From: a virus
Strand: one strand, 5' to 3'
Virus record (IMG/VR): IMGVR_UViG_3300036859_000410
Span: 1 to 21,402 of that record
Length of the DNA: 21,402 nucleotides
Positions within the stretch are counted from its first letter, which is position 1. Every line of letters begins with the position of its first letter. Below, piece by piece: positions 9,664 to 15,156 of the stretch. A program made the translations under genes and the position numbers. The notes below the pieces were generated by a model. The model worked only from the letters and a program-made list of their open reading frames with translations. It searched no databases and was not told where the DNA came from.

Positions 9664-9933
9664 ATGTCTACTCTAAGCGCAGTGGAGATTACAATTTTCC
9701 TCGGTGTCGCGTTCGCGCTGGGCATGACGCTTGGCATTGTCCTGTCACGCCATTCTACCACGCAGACTAAACTGGGGGGAGATATAGCTATATCTGAGTC
9801 TCGCGTCAACAGCACTATCTCCACTCTGGAGGCGAAGCTGGTTGGGCAAATCGGCGGACTGGATGAGCGAATGAGGCGAGTTGAGGGGCTGCTGGATAGG
9901 AACCTGTCCGCGCCGTTTACTAGGCAGGTATAA
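9664..9933 (+). CDS. Small single-span membrane protein with coiled coil
   Basis: The ATG at 9664 follows the ribosome-binding site TAGGAG, which contains the fibre stop codon; a longer start at 9640 lies within the fibre gene and lacks such a site. The 89-residue product has one hydrophobic segment (about residues 8-27, ITIFLGVAFALGMTLGIVL) and then a polar amphipathic helix (about 45-80, heptads of Leu/Val/Ile with Glu/Arg) that could form a coiled coil. Placement between the fibre and the M15 peptidase suggests a lysis function such as a pinholin-like or holin-accessory protein, but no family was recognised. Confidence 0.6.
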   Translation: MSTLSAVEITIFLGVAFALGMTLGIVLSRHSTTQTKLGGDIAISESRVNSTISTLEAKLVGQIGGLDERMRRVEGLLDRNLSAPFTRQV

Positions 9934-9969
9934 GGACAGGGGCTACAAATTGCCACAATAGGGGGTAGA

Positions 9970-10260
9970 ATGAAGGTCATCATAGGGCTTATGCACGAAT
10001 ATTACGATTTCATCGAGCGCCATTGGGGTGATTATGTCGGTCTCCTATTAATCTTCACCGGTGTCGGTATGGTTTCTACTGGCGGCTTCATCGAACTCTC
10101 CACTGGCAAAGAGCTACACGTTATCTATGCGCAGGGGGGCGGTCTTATCACTACTGGTGTCGGTCTATTGAAGCTTAGGGGTAACCCGAAAGCTGATACA
10201 GTCGAGAAGGTAGAGACAACGACAACAACGCAAACCGTTGTCCCGCCGAAAGGGGACTAG
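9970..10260 (+). CDS. Holin candidate (two hydrophobic segments)
   Basis: ATG 9970 with a G-rich site (AGGGGG) just upstream. The 96-residue protein has an amphipathic N-terminal helix, a hydrophobic segment at about 21-42 (YVGLLLIFTGVGMVSTGGFI) and a second, Gly-rich one at about 50-68 (VIYAQGGGLITTGVGLL), then a charged, Thr-rich cytoplasmic-type tail ending PPKGD. Two hydrophobic segments with a charged tail, under 100 residues and directly upstream of a peptidoglycan hydrolase gene is the usual profile of a phage holin. No sequence family was recognised, so this rests on topology and position. The stop is one base before the next small gene. Confidence 0.6.
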   Translation: MKVIIGLMHEYYDFIERHWGDYVGLLLIFTGVGMVSTGGFIELSTGKELHVIYAQGGGLITTGVGLLKLRGNPKADTVEKVETTTTTQTVVPPKGD

Positions 10261-10261
10261 A

Positions 10262-10372
10262 ATGTCATCGCCTGAAACTTTTCTAGGGTGCTTCTGGCTG
10301 ATTGTCACCGGGTTCTTGTTCGGAATCGGGTTTCATTTCGCCGATTGGCTGCTCAGTAAAATACTTAAGTAG
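10262..10372 (+). CDS. 36-residue single-span membrane protein
   Basis: An ATG one base after the preceding stop, preceded by AAGGGG nine bases upstream, opens a 36-codon frame ending TAG at 10370-10372. The product reads MSSPETFLGC FWLIVTGFLF then GIGFHFADWL LSKILK, i.e. one hydrophobic helix (about residues 7-24) and a basic C-terminus. The next gene's ribosome-binding site AGGAG overlaps its stop, so the spacing fits a real gene rather than a gap. Tiny one-helix proteins of this kind sit in many phage lysis cassettes; function here is unknown (holin partner or antiholin is possible). Confidence 0.55.
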   Translation: MSSPETFLGCFWLIVTGFLFGIGFHFADWLLSKILK

Positions 10373-10380
10373 GAGATTCG

Positions 10381-10899
10381 GTGCACTCGAATTTCGGGGA
10401 CATACAATTGTCCTCCCATTTCAAGATGCGTGAGTTTATCTATTCGCGTACTGCTTACTTGGCTGGTATCGACAATACCCCTCCCCCTGAATGCGTCGAT
10501 ATCCTAAAGGAGTTTTGTGCCAAGGTTCTCGAACCGGTAAGGGAATTCGCTGGCACTATCTTAATCGCTAGCGGCTACCGGTGTCCCGAACTGAACAGGT
10601 TGGTCCACGGTGTTCCTACCAGTGAGCACATCTGGACCCCGGACCGCGTTGCGGCGGACCTGCACTTCGCGATGTTGCTGGAGGAGGTATTCGACTGGAT
10701 ATGTAAAAAGAGCTTCCTCCCGTTCGACCAATGCATTCTGGAACGCGGCAAAGTCCCAGATGTCGAAACCGATGACTGTATCCACATCTCTTATACCCGC
10801 GCCCCTCGTCGGATGGCTTTATTGGGCGAGACGCATAATCGGTCCGGGTATCAACGAGTTCCTGTATTAAAACCAACATCGGAGGTCAAAGATGTATAA
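10381..10899 (+). CDS. M15-family D-Ala-D-Ala carboxypeptidase-like endolysin
   Basis: GTG 10381 with AGGAG six bases upstream. The 172-residue protein carries the zinc-peptidase M15 signature: SGYRCPELNRLVHG (64-77), a SEH motif with zinc ligand H83, AADLHF with ligand D93, and IHIS with ligand H135. Family members (Peptidase_M15_3 type) cleave peptide cross-links or the terminal D-Ala of peptidoglycan, and phages use them as endolysins. Residues about 10-60 match the usual N-terminal helix and NF-xxxEF-like entry of this family. No signal peptide or binding domain is present, so release probably needs the upstream holin candidate. The stop lies eight bases inside the next gene. Endolysin role is inferred from motif and position. 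Confidence 0.85.
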   Translation: MHSNFGDIQLSSHFKMREFIYSRTAYLAGIDNTPPPECVDILKEFCAKVLEPVREFAGTILIASGYRCPELNRLVHGVPTSEHIWTPDRVAADLHFAMLLEEVFDWICKKSFLPFDQCILERGKVPDVETDDCIHISYTRAPRRMALLGETHNRSGYQRVPVLKPTSEVKDV

Positions 10900-11314
10900 A
10901 GTTCGTAAGAGTTTCGCCTGTTTCGCCTTGGCAGTATCGGTGCTGATGGTGTCCGCCTGTCCGAGACATCAGGTCTTAGTCCTCCTTCGGGACGCGGCAG
11001 CAGCCAATCAGTCATTTCAGAAGGGAATCAAGATCGCCTACGATGCCGGTCATATCGCCCCGGACCGGTACATTTCTTTGCAGGAAGGTATCAAGAAGGT
11101 TGCTCAGCTTGACGATGCGGCTATATCGTTCGCTGAGGCTGGCGCGGACAAGAGCGCTCTGGGGCAGGTTGACTTGGCCATCGCTCAGATTGACGACCTT
11201 ATCAACAACGGCTTGCTTGGCGTCAAGGACAATGACTCCCGCCTCGCCCTTCACATTATTCTGACTGGATTCCGGACTACCTTGGTTACAGCCAAGGCAA
11301 TGTTAACCAAATGA
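10892..11314 (+). CDS. Lipoprotein of unknown function next to endolysin (140 aa)
   Basis: ATG 10892 has GGAGG six bases upstream and overlaps the preceding gene by eight bases. Residues 1-22 form a lipoprotein signal sequence with a lipobox (V20-S21-A22-C23), so the mature protein should be lipidated on C23 and membrane-anchored. The rest is helical, with no Cys and no obvious enzyme motif; a VAQLDDAAISFAEAG helix and a LAIAQIDDLINNG helix suggest a small helical bundle. Lipoproteins beside endolysin genes are usually outer-membrane spanin subunits, but spanins are shorter and Pro-rich, so a superinfection-exclusion or accessory role is equally possible. Confidence 0.65.
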   Translation: MYKVRKSFACFALAVSVLMVSACPRHQVLVLLRDAAAANQSFQKGIKIAYDAGHIAPDRYISLQEGIKKVAQLDDAAISFAEAGADKSALGQVDLAIAQIDDLINNGLLGVKDNDSRLALHIILTGFRTTLVTAKAMLTK

Positions 11315-11328
11315 AAGGACCACAACCA

Positions 11329-11544
11329 ATGCCACTCGACCCGAACCGTGCAGTGCAAATCCTCGCCCTAATTAAGGAGTTAGAGGATTTGGGGCTAGAG
11401 GGGTTCGCCCTTATTCGGACCCTGACCAACCGCCTTCGCGGTGCCTCAGACGCGGAGGTAGCCGCCATCGGTCACGCAATTAATGCATCGGTTGTTAAGG
11501 AAGCTGACGCTGAAATCGCGAGGGCGAAACAGGGCAAACAGTAG
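11329..11544 (+). CDS. Small helical protein of unknown function
   Basis: Two starts are possible. ATG 11311 overlaps the preceding stop (ATGA) but has no ribosome-binding site; ATG 11329 has AAAGGA nine bases upstream and is preferred. The 71-residue product is helical, with DPNRAVQILALIKELEDLG and an ALIRTLTNRL helix, and ends in a charged, Ala/Glu/Lys-rich tail. No family was recognised. It is the last gene of the + strand block and ends 147 bases before the stop of the convergent datZ-like gene. It could be an accessory to the preceding lipoprotein. Confidence 0.55.
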   Translation: MPLDPNRAVQILALIKELEDLGLEGFALIRTLTNRLRGASDAEVAAIGHAINASVVKEADAEIARAKQGKQ

Positions 11545-11691
11545 GGGTTTGTCCGCCTCCGCAAAAGATTATTTTACCACGCCGATTCGCAGGGTGTCAA
11601 TGGCCCCTGCGCGGCGGAGGCCCGATATAGCACCCCATATCCGCCGCGTTTCTCCCCGTTCCTCTCGTGAGGCCGTCCGGAGGCCCCGCGA
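11545..11691. other. Convergent intergenic region
   Basis: 147 bases between the last + strand gene and the end of the - strand block; no open frame of substance or RNA gene was recognised. It holds a GC-rich inverted repeat (described separately) and a second pairing, GCCTCCGC (11555-11562) with GCGGAGGC (11614-11621), that shares one arm with it. Confidence 0.6.
11610..11653 (+). terminator. Candidate intrinsic terminator at the convergent junction
   Basis: A perfect nine-base inverted repeat, CGCGGCGGA (11610-11618) with TCCGCCGCG (11640-11648), encloses a 21-base loop and is followed by TTTCT. The stem is strong but the T run is short, so termination of the + strand block here is possible rather than sure. 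Confidence 0.4.
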
Positions 11692-12153
11692 CTAACGCTC
11701 GATATCCACCTGCATCGCGGCCATCACATGGAGGACTGAGCGATAGACTGGTTGGTCCTCGCTTAGGTGCACCAACTTCCTGTCCAACTCATGTTTCATG
11801 TAATTCATCGCCTTCATCGTCCGACTCGATAGCCGGTTGCCGTGTCGAGTTACCCAGAACAGGGCCTCGATGTTGTCGGCCACCTTTACGATCTTCATCT
11901 CTCTTGATAAGGTGTGGAAGTCCGAGTGCCCTTTCGATGGAGAGGGAGCGTCGCCTGTATCGGCTTCGTCACCGTCGTGGGACAGGGCCAGAGACACGAC
12001 TGTGGCCGTGAACTCTGTATTGTCGTACACCAAAGCTATCTCTCGCGCTATCACGGCAACCCGATACGAATGCTCCGCTACACTCTGTTCTCGAAGCATG
12101 TCACATATGGTCCAACGTTTGACGTAGCTCAAGTGAAGAAGGTCGTTGAGCAT
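11692..12153 (-). CDS. datZ: HD-domain dATP triphosphohydrolase (DatZ-like)
   Basis: A 153-residue protein with GGGAGGAG a few bases upstream of ATG 12153. It matches the YfbR/DatZ branch of HD phosphohydrolases: R13-W14 near the N-terminus, SVAEHSYRVAVIA with metal ligand H28, SHDGDEADTGDAPSPSK with H59-D60, E63 and D68, and VKVADNIEA with D93. E. coli YfbR has the equivalent RTENVSEHS, HDASEVLTGDLPTPVK and VKQADA motifs. In 2-aminoadenine phages DatZ converts dATP to deoxyadenosine and triphosphate, removing the competitor of dZTP; the W14 position corresponds to a reported base-contact Trp. It is the last gene of the - strand operon, away from mazZ and purZ. A general 5'-deoxynucleotidase (YfbR-like) is the alternative; context favours DatZ. 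Confidence 0.8.
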   Translation of the reverse strand: MLNDLLHLSYVKRWTICDMLREQSVAEHSYRVAVIAREIALVYDNTEFTATVVSLALSHDGDEADTGDAPSPSKGHSDFHTLSREMKIVKVADNIEALFWVTRHGNRLSSRTMKAMNYMKHELDRKLVHLSEDQPVYRSVLHVMAAMQVDIER

Positions 12154-12170
12154 TGCTCCTCCCTCAATGC

Positions 12171-12599
12171 CTACTGAATAGCCACAGTAGGAATGGGCGG
12201 CGTTTGTTGAAGAATCACCACAGCCGATTGGCTAGTTACTTCGGCTCCGGTGGCGTCCTGAGCGACCGATTCTACGTAGTAGGTCACCTTATAATACTTA
12301 CTAGTAGGGGTGGGGACAGTTTTGGGGGCCGACCTGAATATCCCCGGCTGGCCCGAAACCGCCGTGAAGTCCGAAGGCATGAGCGTGTAGTCTACCACTT
12401 TCGTATTGGAACTTGAAAAGTGGTAGATGCGCACCATCGTTACACAGTCGGTTGACGCGCCCGCTGTACAGAAATTATGCGTTAATGGGTCCGTCAATGT
12501 GGGGCCAGTGCTGAAAGTAACGACAAAGCTCTTGGTCTGCGCAGTAGCGGGTAGCACAGCTACCGCGAGTAATGCTAGGACTGTGAGAATGCGTTTCAT
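12171..12599 (-). CDS. Small secreted protein of unknown function
   Basis: ATG 12599 overlaps the preceding stop (ATGA) and has AAAGGAGG eight bases upstream. A classical signal peptide (MKRILTVLALLAVAVLPATA, cleavage A20|Q21) precedes a roughly 120-residue Thr/Ser/Val-rich, beta-type mature domain with one Cys pair (C44 and C52) that could form a disulfide. The -A-Q cleavage site resembles that of the tail fibre. No family was recognised. An exported, likely periplasmic or cell-surface protein inside a replication operon, immediately before datZ, is unexpected; exclusion of competing phages or modification of the envelope are guesses only. Confidence 0.6.
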   Translation of the reverse strand: MKRILTVLALLAVAVLPATAQTKSFVVTFSTGPTLTDPLTHNFCTAGASTDCVTMVRIYHFSSSNTKVVDYTLMPSDFTAVSGQPGIFRSAPKTVPTPTSKYYKVTYYVESVAQDATGAEVTSQSAVVILQQTPPIPTVAIQ

Positions 12600-13033
12600 T
12601 TTCTTTCCTCCTTTGGTAAGTCACGGTCAGTACTCATAACAACGGGCCACTCTACTTCCTTACCCGTAACCTCACGTATAAGGTTACGGAGCTCAGTCGC
12701 TGAACAACGATTGGTTGATTCACCGGGAACTGTAGGATGCCAGTATTCACGGATAGTAGTATCACCAGCATCGGGAATGTTTACAGAAACAGGGTGTCCA
12801 TTCAGGCAGTCATGACACTTGGCGCGCAACAGAGCGGTAGAAAGGTCGGCGCGGCCCTGTTCGCGCTCATAGTCTATGGCTGCACGAATAGCGTCTGTAA
12901 CTTTATGGATGGAATTTGCAACATGGTCGAGGCGAAACATCCGTGTTATACCGTTGCCTTCTTCGCATACGAAGTAGAAAAATCCGCCTTCGGCATTCTC
13001 AAGTTTTTTGGGAACACGTTCGTCACTTCCCAT
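12596..13033 (-). CDS. Hypothetical protein, 145 aa
   Basis: ATG 13033 is preferred over an in-frame GTG at 13036 because AAGGAG lies seven bases upstream. The start region overlaps the preceding gene's end by eleven bases. The protein is hydrophilic and mixed alpha/beta, with a CHDC motif (LLRAKCHDCLNGHP), a FFYFVCEEG strand and one further Cys near the C-terminus (NRCSATELRNLI), so weak metal binding is possible but unproven. No signal or membrane segment was seen. No family was recognised; it belongs to the run of small early-type genes downstream of the polymerase. Confidence 0.55.
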   Translation of the reverse strand: MGSDERVPKKLENAEGGFFYFVCEEGNGITRMFRLDHVANSIHKVTDAIRAAIDYEREQGRADLSTALLRAKCHDCLNGHPVSVNIPDAGDTTIREYWHPTVPGESTNRCSATELRNLIREVTGKEVEWPVVMSTDRDLPKEERK

Positions 13034-13292
13034 CACTGTCTCCTTTCGCGTCGGGCGCGGCGAGGACTAAGGGCACTTGTGTTTTCTCTTGGACTGAATA
13101 CCAAACGGCAGTCGTGTCCATCTCTGCAACGCGCACCATTTCATATTTGTCAGGGAGAAACAACACTGGCTCAATTCTAATTCTTTTGTGCGGTTGTTGG
13201 AGGATAAGAGAAATGAAAAGCTCAAATAACGAATTGTGCCGCGCAACCAGTTCATAATATTCCTTAGCATCTACGGCAATCATCTCACTCAC
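13023..13292 (-). CDS. Hypothetical protein, 89 aa
   Basis: Starts at GTG 13292, overlapping the preceding TGA as GTGA, with a G-rich tract upstream; ATG 13283 is an alternative. The short protein begins with a helical stretch (AKEYYELVARHNSLFELFIS), followed by a basic LQQPHKRIRIEPVLF segment and strands around VRVAEMDTTAVWYSVQ. No Cys motif or transmembrane segment was found and no family recognised. It is translationally coupled to the membrane-protein gene before it. Confidence 0.5.
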   Translation of the reverse strand: MSEMIAVDAKEYYELVARHNSLFELFISLILQQPHKRIRIEPVLFLPDKYEMVRVAEMDTTAVWYSVQEKTQVPLVLAAPDAKGDSDGK

Positions 13293-13477
13293 TGTCCGCC
13301 CCCTTCCCCCTCGTCGGTGTGCGCGGCGCGTTTTTCTAAAAACTGCTGTCTGCTATGCGAAAGGGGTGTTTCACAATCGAAGAGTAATTGCTCCATGATG
13401 TCCATTCCAGCAATTACCATACCCACTGGAGAGAATATCAGTGCTACCACTGCATGCCACCATCTATGTTCTTTCAT
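13289..13477 (-). CDS. Small membrane protein, 62 aa
   Basis: ATG 13477 is chosen because it overlaps the preceding stop (ATGA) and is directly preceded by AAGGTGGAGG; a longer reading frame (to 13540) would lie in the preceding gene. The product has one hydrophobic segment (about residues 8-26, HAVVALIFSPVGMVIAGM) and a hydrophilic C-terminal tail with one Cys. A single-pass inner-membrane protein of unknown function. Confidence 0.55.
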   Translation of the reverse strand: MKEHRWWHAVVALIFSPVGMVIAGMDIMEQLLFDCETPLSHSRQQFLEKRAAHTDEGEGGGQ

Positions 13478-14406
13478 CCTCCACCTTCTTTCCAGTGCGC
13501 GGCGTAGCGGGCCAAGACTTCTTTTAGGCCGCAATCGCATGGGTCCCCATCATCTCGCGAACAATTAGGCCGATGCTCTCCGTACACGCGCAGCGCCTCC
13601 ACGAGCGGCTTGACCAGTTCCGCGTCGTGCGCCTTGAGCCGCTCAGTACAGAATTTCGCCACGTCCTCGATGTTTTCTTGGCAAAGGACTTCCATGCCGA
13701 ACACGCCGCAGAGAGCCTTCTGCCACTTAAAGGAAAGTTCGGTAAGCATCTCCGCGAGGGCGTCGCGTTGGGCGGGAGTGGCGATGGCGCGGATGTCGGA
13801 GAGCAACACGTCCAATCTATTGAGTCCGTTTTGTGCGACTACTTTACGCGACGTGTCTTCGGCTAACTCCGCAACCCTCAAGGCGTCACTCAAAGTTGCG
13901 CGAAATTGCTTGTCAACAAGTTGCGCCGCCTGCTCAAGTGCCGCCGCAACAGCCGCTTGCTTGTCGCGTGCGGCTTGCGCGAGTTTCAATGACATCTCTC
14001 GCAGCGGGTGTTTCTCGCAGTCAACAATATGCGCGGCCATGTTCTGTCGCGTCTCATCCCAATCCTTGCCTTTTGGTTGCTGAAAGCCACAGTACACGCA
14101 GAGAGTAAGATTATTGTTGGCTTCGGCCACCTTGAGCCGTGCTTCAAGCGGCGCGAGACGAGCGGAGAGGATACGTTCGATGCGCGGCGCGAGTTGCTTG
14201 GCGAAATCGGTACAGAGTGGATAGAATCCGCCGTTCTGTTCGTAGAGTTCATTCAGGTCGAACGACAGACAGAGAATTTCCTGCTCCGTCAGCTTCTCCA
14301 TGGGCGGCTGCTGCATGGCTGGCGCACAAACTCCAGGCTCAAACTCAGCTTGACAGGTCTTACAGTAGCCATCTTCGACATCATGCCATTTCGTCGCGTC
14401 GCTCAT
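13474..14406 (-). CDS. Cys-rich zinc-binding-type protein with helical core (310 aa)
   Basis: Two adjacent ATGs (14409, 14406) follow GGAGG; the second has the better spacing. The N-terminus has CKTC (about 15-18) and one further Cys. A central element reading LCVYCGFQQPKGKDWDE, followed by HIVDCEKHP, spaces two Cys, one His and one Cys (near 102-132) like the C2H2-type motif found in many small phage proteins. A long Ala/Glu/Leu-rich helical region (about 140-225) may form a coiled coil, and a C-terminal NCSRDDGDPCDCGL motif recurs in phage proteins too. The zinc role is inferred from Cys spacing. Modular make-up and use of recurrent phage motifs suggest an assembled accessory protein; no function can be assigned. 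Confidence 0.6.
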   Translation of the reverse strand: MSDATKWHDVEDGYCKTCQAEFEPGVCAPAMQQPPMEKLTEQEILCLSFDLNELYEQNGGFYPLCTDFAKQLAPRIERILSARLAPLEARLKVAEANNNLTLCVYCGFQQPKGKDWDETRQNMAAHIVDCEKHPLREMSLKLAQAARDKQAAVAAALEQAAQLVDKQFRATLSDALRVAELAEDTSRKVVAQNGLNRLDVLLSDIRAIATPAQRDALAEMLTELSFKWQKALCGVFGMEVLCQENIEDVAKFCTERLKAHDAELVKPLVEALRVYGEHRPNCSRDDGDPCDCGLKEVLARYAAHWKEGGG

Positions 14407-14422
14407 CATCCCCTCCGGTTCC

Positions 14423-14734
14423 TCACCCGACTCTGGGTACTGGTGTCGTCCTTTTTACCGCTACTCTATCGAACTTGTGCCATGCGACCTTCCCACATTT
14501 TCTACAGTTCAGCATGGCCCTTCTCGTCTCTGGCTCGTCCAGCTTTGTCCCCCTGTACACAGGCCCGTCGATGTTTATTTGCCCCCATATTCGGCGCTCC
14601 CCGCATACCTCGCACACGTAAATGAGGTGTCCTTTGTCGCAGGTGCCGACTGTTACCTCGCGGGACATACGCTTCGACCCATCGTACTTCTCCTCGGTGA
14701 GGCCATCGTACTTCGATAGGTTTTCACCCGGCAA
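14423..14734 (-). CDS. Zinc-ribbon-type small protein, start uncertain
   Basis: Two Cys pairs, CEVC and CRKC, about 30 residues apart, plus TCDKGH upstream, indicate a zinc-ribbon-like fold. The first ATG in frame (14668) lacks a ribosome-binding site and would leave a 55-base gap in an otherwise gapless operon. The TTG at 14734 overlaps the preceding gene slightly, has a GGGGGG tract upstream, and takes in an in-frame repeat (KYDG, twice, eight codons apart), so it is preferred here. A TTG at 14785 would overlap further. Function unknown; the ribbon may bind nucleic acid or protein. Confidence 0.5.
   Translation of the reverse strand: MPGENLSKYDGLTEEKYDGSKRMSREVTVGTCDKGHLIYVCEVCGERRIWGQINIDGPVYRGTKLDEPETRRAMLNCRKCGKVAWHKFDRVAVKRTTPVPRVG
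14679..14714. repeat. Short in-frame direct repeat
   Basis: CCATCGTACTTC occurs at 14679-14690 and 14703-14714 on the + strand, 24 bases apart, a multiple of three. On the - strand it encodes KYDG twice in the zinc-ribbon gene frame, which supports translation upstream of ATG 14668. Confidence 0.6.
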
Positions 14735-15080
14735 GAACACCCCCCAGAGGCTTGATTTGGACTGTTGTGTACGGCTTGCCCTCAACGGTACAAGCTACGA
14801 TGGTCTCAGCCGGTACACCGGCCTCCAACAGCTTTTCCTTGCTCAACTTCGAGGCGCTACGCGTGTCAACGAGGGTGACGCGCCATACATCATCGACGGA
14901 GACGCACTTGACGTTCTTCTCAGCTAAGGCTACGGAAATTCTCCCGTTCATCTCCTCGACTTCGGCTTTGAGGGCCTCCAGTTTGTCCTTCTTCACTTGT
15001 CGCTGCGAGATTAGCAGGGCGAAGTCTTCTCCCAACCCAACTTCGTTGAACTTCGGTACTGGCACTTCCATGTTTGCCAT
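14724..15080 (-). CDS. Conserved-type phage protein of unknown function, 118 aa
   Basis: ATG 15080 has GTAGGAGG five bases upstream; a second ATG three codons later is less likely. The protein has an N-terminal basic helical part (about 15-50, with KKDKLEALKAEVEEMNGRI), then a beta-rich core reading VDDVWRVTLVDTRSASKL and a KEKLLEAGVPAETIVACT helix. The pattern 'VTLVDxxRxxLxKxxLLExGVxAExI' is familiar from uncharacterised phage proteins near replication genes, recalled rather than searched. It is the first gene after the polymerase, following the candidate promoter, and its stop lies eleven bases inside the next reading frame if the TTG start there is right. Confidence 0.6.
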   Translation of the reverse strand: MANMEVPVPKFNEVGLGEDFALLISQRQVKKDKLEALKAEVEEMNGRISVALAEKNVKCVSVDDVWRVTLVDTRSASKLSKEKLLEAGVPAETIVACTVEGKPYTTVQIKPLGGVLAG

Positions 15081-15096
15081 CTTTGCCTCCTACACC

Positions 15097-15125
15097 ATTA
15101 TAACACGCGACTCACTCGGACGCAA
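15097..15125 (-). promoter_or_regulatory. Candidate sigma-70-type promoter with extended -10
   Basis: In the 76-base gap after the polymerase stop, the - strand reads TTGCGT (15125-15120), 17 bases, then TATAAT (15102-15097), preceded by TG one base earlier (an extended -10). The -10 is perfect; only three of six -35 bases match. It lies 17 bases before ATG 15080, so a transcript would begin almost at its ribosome-binding site. It would raise expression of the small genes and datZ independently of the polymerase. Confidence 0.5.
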
Positions 15126-15156
15126 TGCCGGTGCTCGATTCGGTTTGCGCTAGCCT

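Noticed and set aside
12292-12297. TATAAT on the + strand
   Set aside because: Lies within a - strand gene, pointing opposite to it, with no -35 and no + strand gene downstream.
14008-14625. Long + strand reading frame (205 codons)
   Set aside because: It mirrors the - strand Cys-rich genes, crosses their boundary, has no ribosome-binding site and no recognisable domain.
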